A stretch of DNA of 52,267 nucleotides, from contig NZ_JAHHIU010000011.1 in assembly GCF_024539815.1 (NCBI RefSeq), positions 1-52,267 on the forward strand. Direction: 5' to 3'. Position 1 is the stretch's first letter; the number at the start of each line of letters is the position of its first letter. Under the pieces are notes generated by a model. It saw nothing but the letters and a program-made list of their open reading frames with translations. It had not been told where the DNA came from and did no database searches. This stretch comes from Streptomyces hayashii (GTDB lineage: Bacteria; Actinomycetota; Actinomycetes; Streptomycetales; Streptomycetaceae). A program made the translations under genes and the position numbers. Of this stretch, positions 34,414 through 43,647 are shown piece by piece.

Positions 34414-35349
34414 TCACGGGTGGGTCTGGGCCTCGCTGGCCGTGAAGGCGGCCGGGGTGAGACCGGTGCGGTCGCGGAAGAAGCGACCGAAGTTCGCGGG
34501 ATCGGTGAAGCCAAGGTGGACCGCCACAGCCCGGGCATCCCACCGCGCACCTCCCAGCAGGCGCCGGGCTTCCAAGAGACGCCGCTCGTCGATGAGTTCA
34601 CGTACCCCCTTGCCCGTGGCGTCCCGGGCGGTACGACTGAGGGTGCGAACCGAGCAGCCGAGCAACTCGGCGTAGTCCGAGGCCTGGTGTAGCTCGCGGA
34701 AGTGCAGCTCCAGGGCGTCGAGGAAGCGTCCGTACCTGTCGGCGCGGCCCGTGCCGGCCGGGGCCGTGCCGATGGGGGCGATGCCCGGGGAGTTGGCCAG
34801 GCGCAGCAGCAGCGATTCGAGCAGGCTGCGGCGCAGGGCGTGGTGGATGTCGAGGGGGCGGCGCCCCAGTGCGCGGTGTTCGTCCAGGAGTTGGAGTGCC
34901 GTCTGCTGGAGCCAGGCGGTGTCGTCGGGGTGCGGGCTCAGCACCGCCGGGGCCTCGTGCGCGGTGAGCGGGGCCAGGAGACGGGCGAGGTCGGGCCGCA
35001 GCACGTCCGGTTCGAACAAGATGAAGGCGCCGCGGGCTGCGCCGGGCGGATGCCAGCACTGCGCGTGCCCGGGACGCACCCACAGCCACTGGCCGGGGCC
35101 GACAGTCCGCGTGACGTGGTCGACGTCGTGCAGCAGCTCACCTTCGGTGACCGCGATGAGGTAGTGGAAGGTCGCACGGCCCGGACGGGGCGGGTTCCAC
35201 GGCCAGTCGTCGTGCTGGGCGAAGAAGTCCTCGACGGTACTCACTTCCAGGCCGTACGGAGTACCGACCGGGGGCTCGAAACCGTACAGCGGAACCGCAG
35301 CCGGTCCAGCCTGCCCACTCGGCCCGGAGTGTCGCCGATCGACCATCAT
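34414..35349 (-). CDS. AraC-family transcriptional regulator
   Basis: A 311-residue AraC regulator. The N-terminal half is a cupin-like sensor (FHYLIAVTEGELLHDV, GQWLWVRPGHAQCWHPPG). The C-terminal helix-turn-helix pair is YAELLGCSVRTLSRTARDA and VAVHLGFTDPANFGRFFRD with RTGLTPAAF. The start is ATG 35349 or 35346. It lies upstream of the esterase on the same strand and may control the esterase/oxidoreductase group. Confidence 0.92.
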   Translation of the reverse strand: MMVDRRHSGPSGQAGPAAVPLYGFEPPVGTPYGLEVSTVEDFFAQHDDWPWNPPRPGRATFHYLIAVTEGELLHDVDHVTRTVGPGQWLWVRPGHAQCWHPPGAARGAFILFEPDVLRPDLARLLAPLTAHEAPAVLSPHPDDTAWLQQTALQLLDEHRALGRRPLDIHHALRRSLLESLLLRLANSPGIAPIGTAPAGTGRADRYGRFLDALELHFRELHQASDYAELLGCSVRTLSRTARDATGKGVRELIDERRLLEARRLLGGARWDARAVAVHLGFTDPANFGRFFRDRTGLTPAAFTASEAQTHP

Positions 35350-35477
35350 ATGTCCGCAGCCTACCCCCTTCGCAGTCGGCTTCGACGGAAGGATGGGACC
35401 TGCCACCGCGCCCGCGCGGCGCGCCCTCCCCCTCTTCGATGCCACCATCCGACACCGCCCGAGGAGACCCACGGCCT

Positions 35478-35873
35478 ATGAACGGATCGACCCTGCAGAA
35501 GACGGCCGCCGACTGCGCAGACGAACTCCCCGGAGCTCAGCTGGAGCACCCCTTCGGCCCTGACTGGGAGGTCTACAAGGTGCGCGGCAAGGTGTTCATG
35601 CTGATGACCGAGGTTCCGGGGCGGCCCGTCGTGATCCTCAAGGCGGACCCCGGCGAGGCCCACGCCCTGCGGGAGCAGTACAGCCACATCACCCCCGGCT
35701 ACCACATGAACAAGAAGCACTGGATCACCCTGGAGAGCGGGGAAGACGTCGACAAGAAGCTGGTCGAGGAACTCGTCACCGACTCCTACCGGCTCGTCGT
35801 CGCCAACCTGCCCAAGGCGGAGCAGCCCGTCGACCCGCACACCTACGGCACCGGTACACGGGCGGCCCCGTGA
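35478..35873 (+). CDS. MmcQ/YjbR-family protein
   Basis: A 131-residue MmcQ/YjbR (CyaY-like) protein: LEHPFGPDWEVYKVRGKVFML, VVILKADPGEAHAL and the C-terminal HWITLESGEDVDKKLVEELV are typical. The family is thought to bind DNA or proteins; its function is not established. It was named after a mitomycin cluster gene, but it is widespread, so its presence here is not evidence that it belongs to the cluster 15 kb away. GAGGAG lies upstream of the ATG. A second copy follows with a GTGA overlap. Confidence 0.88.
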   Translation: MNGSTLQKTAADCADELPGAQLEHPFGPDWEVYKVRGKVFMLMTEVPGRPVVILKADPGEAHALREQYSHITPGYHMNKKHWITLESGEDVDKKLVEELVTDSYRLVVANLPKAEQPVDPHTYGTGTRAAP

Positions 35874-36237
35874 GCGCGGCCGGCGACCGACTCCAGGACA
35901 CCGCCCGCCAGGCGGCCCTGGCCCCCCCGACGTCAGCCACGGATACCCCTTCACCCCCGGACTCGACGTGTACAAGGTCGCGGGCAAGGTGTTCCTGATC
36001 GTCACCGACGACCCGGACGATCAGATCATCACGGTCAAGTGCGAACCCGAACACGCCCGCACGTACGTGCACGACCACGCCTCGATCACACCGGGCCGCT
36101 ACCTCGACAAACGGCACTGGATCTCCCTCGGTCCTGGACCCGGCGTCACCGAGCGGCTGGTCACCGACGCGGTCGAGGACTCCTACGACCTGGCCGTCGA
36201 GCGGCTGCCGCGGCGCGACCGCCCCAGCGCCCGATGA
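35870..36237 (+). pseudogene. Second MmcQ/YjbR gene with poly-C frameshift
   Basis: The GTG at 35870 overlaps the previous stop and begins a YjbR-type N-terminus (DRLQDTARQAAL). At the run of seven C at 35922-35928 the frame is lost. The next frame then reads the expected continuation (DVSHGYPFTPGLDVYKVAGK, VFLIVTDDP, HWISLGPG) to 36237. One more C would give an intact gene. It is either a recent mutation, length variation in the C run, or a sequence error. Confidence 0.75.
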
Positions 36238-36337
36238 GTTCCGCGAACTTCCCCACGCTCGGCTGGGCCGCAGCCTGTCAGTGTCCCGTGCAAAGCTCGT
36301 CATGTCCGCACACGTCCGCCGGCGACCCGAGAGACCG

Positions 36338-37642
36338 ATGGAACCGACCCTGCCGCTCTTCGGCGAGGAGCCCGCTCGGCCCCTCGCCGACCGCCTGCGC
36401 CCCACCCGGCTGGACGAGGTCGTCGGGCAGGACCAGCTCCTGGCCCCGGACGCTCCGCTGGGCCGCATGGTCGCCCAGCAGCACCTCAGCTCCGCCATCC
36501 TGTGGGGCCCGCCCGGCGTCGGGAAGACCACCATCGCCCGGCTCCTCGCAGACGCCGCCGACCTGGCCTTCGAACCGGTGTCGGCCACCTTCTCCGGCGT
36601 GGCCGACCTGCGCAAGGTCTTCGCCGCCGCCCGCAGCCGGCGCGGCATCGGCCAGGGCACCCTGCTGTTCGTCGACGAGATCCACCGCTTCAACCGTGCC
36701 CAGCAGGACAGCTTCCTGCCCTACGTCGAAGACGGCACCGTCACCCTGATCGGCGCCACCACGGAGAACCCGAGCTTCGAACTCAACGGCGCCCTCCTCT
36801 CCCGCACCCAGGTCCTCGTCCTCAAACGCCTCGACGAAACCGCCCTGTCCACGCTCCTCGCCCGCGCCGAGCAGCTCACCGGCCACCATCTGCCCCTGGA
36901 CGACGACGCCCGCCGCGCCCTGATCGCCATGGCCGACGGCGACGGCCGCTACCTCCTCAACATGGCCGAACAGCTCCAGGCCCTCCCCGATACCGGGACT
37001 CCCCTGGACACCGCCGGGCTCGCCCACCACATCCAGCAACGTGCCCCGCTCTACGACAAGGCGCAGGAGGGCCACTACAACCTGATCTCCGCGCTGCACA
37101 AGTCGATGCGCGGCTCCGACCCGGACGCGGCCCTGTACTGGCTCGCCCGCATGCTCGACGGCGGCGAGGACCCCCTGTTCGTCGCCCGCCGCCTGGTCCG
37201 CTTCGCGAACGAGGACATCGGCATGGCCGCCCCGCACGCCGTCCAGCAGGCCCTCGCCGCCTGGGACGTGTACGAGCGGCTCGGCTCCCCCGAGGGCGAG
37301 TTGGCGATCGCCCAGGCCGTCGTCTACCTCGCCACCGCCCCCAAGTCCATCGCCGTCTACCGTGGCTTCAACGCCGCACACCGATCGGCCCGGCAGACCG
37401 GCTCGCTCATGCCGCCCGCCCACATCCTCAACGCCCCGACCCGATTGATGAAGAACCTCGGCTACGGCAAGGACTACCAATACGACCCGGACACAGCCGA
37501 CGGCTTCTCAGGTGACAACTACTTCCCCGACGGCATGGACCGCGAGACGTACTACCAGCCCACCGACAACGGCCACGAAGCCCAGATCGGCGAACGCCTG
37601 CGCCACTGGGCCAATCTGCGTGCCCGCCGACAACGCGGCTGA
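36338..37642 (+). CDS. rarA: RarA/MgsA replication-associated AAA ATPase
   Basis: A 434-residue RarA protein. It starts LPLFGEEPARPLADRLRPTR with VVGQDQLL; Walker A is LWGPPGVGKTTIA and Walker B LLFVDEIHRFNRAQQD; sensor 1 is GATTENPSFELN. The C-terminal tetramerisation domain ends with HILNAPTRLMKNLGYGKDY and YQPTDNGHEAQI. RarA acts at stalled replication forks. I take the ATG at 36338, which puts the family start in register. It is a housekeeping gene. Confidence 0.95.
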   Translation: MEPTLPLFGEEPARPLADRLRPTRLDEVVGQDQLLAPDAPLGRMVAQQHLSSAILWGPPGVGKTTIARLLADAADLAFEPVSATFSGVADLRKVFAAARSRRGIGQGTLLFVDEIHRFNRAQQDSFLPYVEDGTVTLIGATTENPSFELNGALLSRTQVLVLKRLDETALSTLLARAEQLTGHHLPLDDDARRALIAMADGDGRYLLNMAEQLQALPDTGTPLDTAGLAHHIQQRAPLYDKAQEGHYNLISALHKSMRGSDPDAALYWLARMLDGGEDPLFVARRLVRFANEDIGMAAPHAVQQALAAWDVYERLGSPEGELAIAQAVVYLATAPKSIAVYRGFNAAHRSARQTGSLMPPAHILNAPTRLMKNLGYGKDYQYDPDTADGFSGDNYFPDGMDRETYYQPTDNGHEAQIGERLRHWANLRARRQRG

Positions 37643-37754
37643 CGCGGACATGTGGGTAGGGCTCAGAGTCAGCACACGGTGTCGAGCACCGTACGTAGCA
37701 GCAACCTTGCGGGCGAATACTGCAACTCTCGAATACTGACACTCCACCAGTGGC

Positions 37755-38057
37755 ATGTCGCCACGGTGGACACGGAGATCGTGGCGATCGCGGGCTCCCC
37801 GGCCCGCCCCGCCTACCTCGTGGTCCGGCTCCCGGACGGCACCCTCGCCCACACAGCGCAGCTGGACAGCAGCCAGCGCGCCGCCGTTGGCCGGGCACTC
37901 GCGGACGGCGTCCGGGAGGCGCTGCCCGGCGGGGGCCACCGGGTAGTAACGGCCGCTGCTCGCCGAGGTCGAGGTGGGAACCACCCGGCACCGCACCGTG
38001 CGGTTCATTCCTCTTCGCGAGGACCTGGGGCCGGCCGAACAGGGGCCGTCCGGGTGA
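37755..38057 (+). pseudogene. C-terminal remnant of an ATP-dependent DNA ligase
   Basis: The stretch encodes VDTEIVAIAGSPARP, VVRLPDGTLAHTAQLDSSQ and then, in another frame from about 37974, AEVEVGTTRHRTVRF and REDLG. This is the end of the OB-fold domain of actinomycete ATP-dependent DNA ligases (VDTEV.G..G...RP...VRLPDG ... GRH.T.RFVRLR). The nucleotidyltransferase domain is missing, and a frameshift breaks the rest. Confidence 0.6.
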
Positions 38058-38302
38058 ACAGGGCGGTGTCGCCAGCCACCTGGCCGGAGCCCGGACGCTA
38101 CAAGGAGGGGGAACCGGCGCAGGAAGGAACGGGGGGAGGGCCGATGGCGACATGGCAGGACGAGTCGGGCGCCCGGGAATGGCGCCAGGCCGCGGACAAG
38201 GCCGACCGTTTCCACGGCCCAGGCGAGATCGGCTTCGTGAGGATCCAGGGTGGAGGCGTTGGCACCGGATCTGCGCTCGAGAATATGAACTGAATGAGCA
38301 GG

Positions 38303-38543
38303 TCAACGGGGAGCCAGGAGGCCGTCTACCAGGGCTCGCAGCCCGTCCTGGTAGGTGTCCTCAGCGGTCAGTGGTGACCAGCGGTCCGCGACCTGTGCCA
38401 AGCGGGGGAGCTCGCTCGGGTCGAGATCGGCGAAGACTCGCTCCCGGTAGGTGGGACGGTCGTCTGTGCGCCTCCGGGCCGCTGCCGCGCGGACCACGAT
38501 CTCTCCGGCCGTGTAATACCAGATCGCACGGTAGCCGTGTACT
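38303..38543 (-). pseudogene. C-terminal remnant of a TetR-family regulator
   Basis: The minus strand encodes IWYYTAGEIVVRAAAARR, RERVFADLDPSELPRL and TYQDGLRALVDGLLAPR, which fits the ligand-binding end of tetracycline-repressor-like regulators (TetR_C). No helix-turn-helix precedes it. It lies 150 bases from the next gene and looks like a truncated leftover. Confidence 0.45.
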
Positions 38544-38700
38544 GAAGCCGCACAACCGGCGCAGCACCATGACGTCGAGCTGGCTGGGGGGAAGGCGGCT
38601 TGGGCGCCTCGCTGGCCGCCGTGCGCTTCGACGAACGCCACGCCATTCGCTTCCTGGAAAGCGTCCTGTGCCCGCCTCACACCACCGAAGGGAACACCCC

Positions 38701-39525
38701 GTGACCGGCATCGAAGACCTCCTCTCCAGAACCAGGCTCGTCCGCGAGCGCACCGTGCCCCGCGACATCGTCCCTCACCCCACCCCGCCCGCCGCCGGCA
38801 CACGCCCCGCAGATACGCCCGCCCCCAGCCCCAACCACAACGCGGCCGCCCAGGACCTGCGCGCCCTGTGCGAGACCCTCATCCTGCACACCCCGCCGGC
38901 CACCGTCGCCCAGTTCGTCACCGACCAGGTCCCGGAACCCCGCAGCGCTCTGGTTCTCGCCTGCGTGCTGCAGCTGACCGACACCGACGAGGGCGCCCGC
39001 TTCTGGTGGCAGTACGCCGCCGGCGGCGGGCAGGCCGCCGCCGCGAACTGCCTCTATCTGCATCACCTGGCGCTGGGGGAGCGGGAGGCCGCCGACTGGT
39101 GGCACCGGCAAACCGACGAAGTCCAGCCCTCGCCCGAACCACCGGCATGGGACGACGGTCGCAGCTGGAATCCGGCGGAGCACCAGGTCACCAACGCCTC
39201 CACCACCCACTTCATGCGGATCCTGCGCCACCTCGCTCAGCAGACGGTCCGTTCCCGGCCTGCCCCGCTCGGCGAGCTCATGGCCTACATTCCGGCAGCC
39301 GTCACCGCCGGATACCTCCGCGAGCCCGATACGGAGCTCCCTCTCCCCGGAGACGAATTCGCCCGCCGAATCGCCGGCCTGCTCGCCACAGCTAACCGTC
39401 CGCACACCTGGGACCGGCGCCCCAACCAACCCGCCCCCGACCCCCGTGACTCCACGGACGCCGAGGCCGTCGAACGGGGATACCTTCAACCGGTCCCCGA
39501 ACAGATGGGCACAGCGAAACGCTGA
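38701..39525 (+). CDS. Hypothetical helical protein
   Basis: A 274-residue soluble protein of unknown function. It starts at a GTG with GAAGGGA upstream (MTGIEDLLSRTRLVRERTVP). The middle is helical (RFWWQYAAGGGQAAAANCLY, LHHLALGEREAADWW) and looks like a tetratricopeptide-type or Sel1-like arrangement; the end is proline-rich. Similar proteins lie next to small regulators in Streptomyces, but I do not know their role. Confidence 0.7.
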   Translation: MTGIEDLLSRTRLVRERTVPRDIVPHPTPPAAGTRPADTPAPSPNHNAAAQDLRALCETLILHTPPATVAQFVTDQVPEPRSALVLACVLQLTDTDEGARFWWQYAAGGGQAAAANCLYLHHLALGEREAADWWHRQTDEVQPSPEPPAWDDGRSWNPAEHQVTNASTTHFMRILRHLAQQTVRSRPAPLGELMAYIPAAVTAGYLREPDTELPLPGDEFARRIAGLLATANRPHTWDRRPNQPAPDPRDSTDAEAVERGYLQPVPEQMGTAKR

Positions 39526-39648
39526 ACACAGTGTGGCCGCGGGCGGTTTCGCCAGGGCAGACGTCCGAGCACGCCCGGAGACGCTCATGGGCAGCGCAGG
39601 CAGTGACCTGAGCGCATCAAAGCCCGTTGCCCTACTGGGGCTGGCCAT

Positions 39649-40296
39649 GTGGATGAGCGGTCCCGTGGACTGGGGAGGGGGACGTTGCACGAAGGCAGGA
39701 CTGTCACGCTGCTGCAGGCGGTGGCCGAACGTCAGGAGGCGGCCGGCCATGGCTGGGCCCTGGACTGGGACCTCCGCCCGGTCAAGCAGCGTGTGTTCAA
39801 CCTTGCCGCGCGGGGCCTGGTGGAGCTGGCGGGTCGGGAGGACCGAGCGGAGCTGTCGGCGTGGGAGGGGCGGGCCGTGCAATGGGCGGCGCGCCCCACA
39901 CCGTGCGGCCACACCCTCCTCCTCTACAGCTGCCTGCGTCCCCAGCCCGACCCAGATGCGCCCGGACCAGGGCTGCGGCGGGTGGAACTGATCCCGGCAC
40001 AGATGACGGCGGTGCGCCTGTTCGTCGCCCTTACCGGCCGGCTGCGGGTGCCGCCCGCCGACGGGCTCGCGGATCGGGTGCGCGGGGCCCGGGGTGAGGC
40101 GGGAACGAATCGGCACGTGCTGTACCTGTCGCAGGACCAGATGGAGTCGGTGGCGTACGGTTTCTGGCTGCACAAGCTGTCCGGCTCGGCGCTTCGAGGC
40201 CAACCGCTTCGCCCGCGCCTACGGCATCACCCGTCACCCGCCACCCGCCCCGAGGCATGTGGGCGGGATGCTGTCGGCTCGCCCGGTCCTGAATAG
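39649..40296 (+). CDS. DUF6417-like protein with altered C-terminus
   Basis: A protein of about 215 residues. LLQAVAERQEAAGHGWALDW, VFNLAARGLVELAGREDRAE and SQDQMESVAYGFWLHKLSGS match a family common in Streptomyces of unknown function. Near 40187 the frame appears to shift: the expected ending (EANRFARAYGITRHPP) is in another frame, whereas this frame reads an unrelated tail. A similar ending is found as a remnant at 43501-43600. The GTG start is uncertain; the usual N-terminus is missing. Confidence 0.55.
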   Translation: MDERSRGLGRGTLHEGRTVTLLQAVAERQEAAGHGWALDWDLRPVKQRVFNLAARGLVELAGREDRAELSAWEGRAVQWAARPTPCGHTLLLYSCLRPQPDPDAPGPGLRRVELIPAQMTAVRLFVALTGRLRVPPADGLADRVRGARGEAGTNRHVLYLSQDQMESVAYGFWLHKLSGSALRGQPLRPRLRHHPSPATRPEACGRDAVGSPGPE

Positions 40297-40753
40297 GCCG
40301 CTCCGGGGCGCGGTCGGCGCATCCAGAGAACACCGCCCTCCCCGGCGCGCAGTCCCGGAGCCAGGAGACTCTGGCTCCAGCTTGTCTTTGTCACGGAGTC
40401 GATCCCTGACCAGCGCCCGCCACAGGCCTACAGCAACAGGCCGCGCCGGCCGCGCAGTCATCGGTGTCGTCGCACGGCACCCAGCGCTGGCACCAGCTCA
40501 GGCCAGTTGAGCCTGCTCGGATCACGGATCGTTGGATCTGTGTGTCGTTGATGGGCGCCTCCTGGGCGGGCGCGCATTGAGCCGCTGCTGCCAGACCGGA
40601 CTCCGAAGCGGGTGGACGGCGGATGGAGCACGGTAGGACTCCCAGGCGATGGCTCATCTCTTTCTGTCGCCACTCAAACCATGATTTCGCTCATAGTTCT
40701 CGATGTGAGCGCCTGATGGGATCGCACTGTTGTTCCCACAGGGAGGCCACAGA
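40297..40753. other. Gap upstream of the secreted nuclease gene
   Basis: About 450 bases without a convincing gene. It should contain the promoter of the nuclease gene, which starts at 40754. I see no strong repeat or RNA gene. Confidence 0.3.
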
Positions 40754-42730
40754 TTGTTACGCCATACGGCAAGAAGACGTCGCTTAGCCCTCAGTGCGAT
40801 CCTCGCGGTCGTCATTGGATCCGGTGCGACCGGCACCAGCCATGCGGCTGGCTCCGACAGTCCGCCGCCTGTGCACGGTCCCGGCGCGCGCGCCGTTGCG
40901 GCTGCCGAGCCGAACACTCCCAACGGCCCCGAGGTCGGCCCGCCGTTCACCAAGACCAGCGGGGTGTGGCAGGTGGGCACCACCACGCCGACGTTGCGCA
41001 ACACGGTCACTGCCCCCAGCGGCCACAAGACCACCGCGACGTTCGAGGTCCACACCACCGATTCCAGCGGCAAGCCCACTGACACGGTCGTCAAGGTGAG
41101 CGACGACAACCAGTGGGGAGTCCTCGTCTCCGGTGAGGTCACCGCCGGCCAACCGGCCTCGATGCCGGTTCCCGCCGGCAAGCTCAAGAACGGTGTCACG
41201 TACGCGGTCCGCTCTTCCGGATACGACGCGACCAGCAAGGTCTACGAGAGCGACTGGTCCCCGTACTCCACCTTCAAGATCAACGTTCCTCCGGCCGAGA
41301 AGCCATACGTCACCTTCCCGGCACCGCAAGCCACCTCCAGCATCGACTCGCTGGCGCAGACTCCGATCGAATTCACGCGCACCGATCCTGGTCCGATCGC
41401 GGGAGCACGCGGCGTGAACACCGGCCGCACGTGTTCCGCCCCGGATGCCGAGGGGCGCAGGGTGTGCATCGAAATCAGCCGTGATGCGCCGACTCCCGAG
41501 GACGCGGCGGTCGCGAAGAGGACGACGAGGCAGAGTATTCGGGGCGCCGATCTCGTTGCCTGGTGTGCTTCGAAGCCGGACGGCAAGGCCTACATGAACC
41601 GGACCGAGGCGTGCCTCAAGAACGTCGGCTACGCCACCCTGATCTTCGTCGACGCTGATGAACTGCCCGTATTCGGCACCGCCACGTTCGCGCTGGCCCA
41701 GCAGATCAAGCTCTACAACAAAAAGGCGGACACCGGCACGGACCGGGCGGAGTTCGATCAGCAGCTCACCGTGATCCCGACGCACATCGACGCTGCCACC
41801 GAGGGCGTTCACCTCACCTGGGTGGCGTCCGACAACTGCGCGGACTGCACCAACTCGCAGGTCCAGTGGTCCAGCAGCGACGGCCTCAACCACACGCCAC
41901 ACTGGGCGGTGGGCGAGGTCGGCGCCCAGTACGCCATGACCGCTACCCTGCAGACGATCTGGAACGGCACCGGCAAGGAGCAGTTCGACCTCGGCTGGAT
42001 CCTTTCCGGCTCGGTCGACGCCGGAAACGCACACGCCCAGACCAGCCTGGGCAGCAGCGGCGACATTCGCGTCCGGGAGCTTGCGCCGCGCTGTGACGAC
42101 ATCGCCGGAGGCAACATCAAGACCGGCTGCGTCTTCCCGTTCTTCAAGCCTACCTGGACGGTCGACACCAACCTGTACCCGGCGGCAGGCGCCTACTACT
42201 GGCTGATGCAGGAAAAGCTCCCCTCCCACCCCGGCAGCCGGAAATGGGACTCCCTCGTCACCTACCTCGGCCCCGGCAACAAAGCCGGCCCGGACGAAAG
42301 CGACTGGACCAACGTCAAGAGCCGCAGCAAGGTTTGCCCCAGCAGCTGGGCGCCGAACAGCGCCACACCGAACGGATCATGTGACGAGTTCGCCCCCGCG
42401 AGCACATACCAGAGCGGCGGTATGCCGAAAGGCCCGAACCAGGTCAACTCCGGCAACGACTGCGCCCAGCTCTACACCAAGCCGATGACCGGCGGGACGT
42501 GGGGCCTGCTCGCAGAGAACCGCGACGGCTACACCGGTCCCAAGTGGAACGAGAAATGCGGTCGCGCCTCCGTGCCGCTGGACCAGAACGAAAGCGCGTT
42601 CCGCGACCTCGGCCTCCAGCTCGTCCCGCAGATGAGGCTGCTCGACAAGGACGGCTTCTTCATCAGCGACCCCGGCTTCGAGCACTGCAAGAACGCCGAC
42701 ACGGTCTGCGCGTGGAAGAAGATCGGCTGA
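40754..42730 (+). CDS. Secreted protein with C-terminal NucA/NucB-type nuclease domain
   Basis: A 658-residue secreted protein. TTG at 40754 has GGGAGG seven bases upstream. A signal peptide (RRRRLALSAILAVVIGSG then HAA) is followed by fibronectin-like repeats (ATFEVHTTDSSGKP, VRSSGYDATSKVYESDW). Near residue 542 CDEFAPASTYQSGG matches the active-site region of NucA/NucB deoxyribonucleases (CDEYPFAST..GG). An extracellular nuclease or DNA-targeting toxin is likely. It faces a SUKH gene across a strong terminator, an arrangement often seen with secreted toxins and immunity proteins (inference). Confidence 0.75.
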   Translation: MLRHTARRRRLALSAILAVVIGSGATGTSHAAGSDSPPPVHGPGARAVAAAEPNTPNGPEVGPPFTKTSGVWQVGTTTPTLRNTVTAPSGHKTTATFEVHTTDSSGKPTDTVVKVSDDNQWGVLVSGEVTAGQPASMPVPAGKLKNGVTYAVRSSGYDATSKVYESDWSPYSTFKINVPPAEKPYVTFPAPQATSSIDSLAQTPIEFTRTDPGPIAGARGVNTGRTCSAPDAEGRRVCIEISRDAPTPEDAAVAKRTTRQSIRGADLVAWCASKPDGKAYMNRTEACLKNVGYATLIFVDADELPVFGTATFALAQQIKLYNKKADTGTDRAEFDQQLTVIPTHIDAATEGVHLTWVASDNCADCTNSQVQWSSSDGLNHTPHWAVGEVGAQYAMTATLQTIWNGTGKEQFDLGWILSGSVDAGNAHAQTSLGSSGDIRVRELAPRCDDIAGGNIKTGCVFPFFKPTWTVDTNLYPAAGAYYWLMQEKLPSHPGSRKWDSLVTYLGPGNKAGPDESDWTNVKSRSKVCPSSWAPNSATPNGSCDEFAPASTYQSGGMPKGPNQVNSGNDCAQLYTKPMTGGTWGLLAENRDGYTGPKWNEKCGRASVPLDQNESAFRDLGLQLVPQMRLLDKDGFFISDPGFEHCKNADTVCAWKKIG

Positions 42731-42755
42731 AATAACTGACCGTGGAGCGACCGCT

Positions 42756-42793
42756 GCTGTGGCCGGGCACCCCCGTAGGGGCCCGGCCACAGC
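42756..42793. terminator. Perfect 13-base stem between convergent genes
   Basis: GCTGTGGCCGGGC (42756-42768) pairs with GCCCGGCCACAGC (42781-42793) around a 12-base loop. It lies between the stops of the nuclease gene and the SUKH gene and would end both transcripts. Confidence 0.85.
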
Positions 42794-42794
42794 G

Positions 42795-43466
42795 CTATGC
42801 GAAGCGCACCCAGTCCTCATCCAGCGGATGAACGGGACCGTCCCACATCAGTGCCTGATCGACGAGACCGGGTACGGCGGCGTCCTGACGTCCGTCCGCG
42901 TACTCCACGCCGCGGTTCTCGTACAAAGCGTCGGCGACTTCGATGAGATAGTCAGCAAAGGACGGCCACACGCCCAGTTCAGGGATGCCGGCCTCTTCAA
43001 ATGTTCCGATCCGCCCGTAGCCAGGTCCCAGCGTGCAGTCGGCGAACAACCCGTACAGACCACTGCGGTCGGTCGCGGCGAAGGCCAGGTACCTCACCGC
43101 GGGGTCAGCGGACTGCCCGATGGTGTGAGGGCCCTCGTCCCAGGTCGGAAGATGCTGCACCGGGGGGATCGCGTGCTTCATCGGCAACAACCAGGACGTT
43201 CCCTGACCTTGCGAGGGAAGCCCGGTCTCGGCTTCGGGCGTCCAGCCGAAGTCCCCAGGGTGGCCCGTTCCGTTGCGGAGACGGTAGAAGGCCTTGAGCC
43301 CCGGCGGGATGGTGAGGTCGAGTTCCTGCTCGACCTCATGAACGTCGGCTTCCGGGGCGGGCGGAGGAAGCATCCGGTAGGAGCGCGGAGCGTGCTGCCC
43401 CAGCCACTCCTCGATCCTTGCCCAGGCGCCCATCACGGCCTGCTCCTGCTGCTGATCGTTGGTCAT
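42795..43466 (-). CDS. SMI1/KNR4 (SUKH) family protein, possible immunity protein
   Basis: A 223-residue SUKH-superfamily protein. LPPPAPEADVHEVEQELDL, IPPGLKAFYRLRNGTGHPGD and the C-terminal GVWPSFADYLIEVADALY match the SMI1/KNR4 fold, which in bacteria is a frequent immunity protein for secreted nuclease and deaminase toxins. It is convergent with the nuclease gene, so they are not an operon, but their adjacency suggests pairing. There is no signal peptide, as expected for cytoplasmic immunity. Confidence 0.8.
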   Translation of the reverse strand: MTNDQQQEQAVMGAWARIEEWLGQHAPRSYRMLPPPAPEADVHEVEQELDLTIPPGLKAFYRLRNGTGHPGDFGWTPEAETGLPSQGQGTSWLLPMKHAIPPVQHLPTWDEGPHTIGQSADPAVRYLAFAATDRSGLYGLFADCTLGPGYGRIGTFEEAGIPELGVWPSFADYLIEVADALYENRGVEYADGRQDAAVPGLVDQALMWDGPVHPLDEDWVRFA

Positions 43467-43500
43467 ACCCGTGACCCTATGCCGCTCTCTGCGGAGGCGA

Positions 43501-43600
43501 TGACGTACGGGTTCTGGGTAGGTGCTTGAAAGCAGCCACTTCGTTCGCCACTACGGCATCACCCTGCACCCGCCACGAGGCCCTCGGCATACACGCGCGA
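43501..43600 (+). pseudogene. Remnant of a DUF6417-like gene end
   Basis: Bases 43501-43600 resemble 40152-40250 of the DUF6417-like gene: both have TACGGNTTCTGG followed, after a deletion here, by CGCC-TACGGCATCACC and CACCCGCCAC. The protein piece HFVRHYGITLHPP parallels RFARAYGITRHPP. It is a second, decayed copy. Confidence 0.5.
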
Positions 43601-43647
43601 CGTTGTCGCCTGCCCGGCCGGGAGCCCCCAGAGCTTGGCGGCGTGCG

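Noticed and set aside
35478..36237. MmcQ-family genes as extra evidence for a mitomycin cluster
   Set aside because: The family takes its name from a mitomycin cluster gene but is widespread in bacteria; these copies lie 15 kb from the cluster among housekeeping genes.
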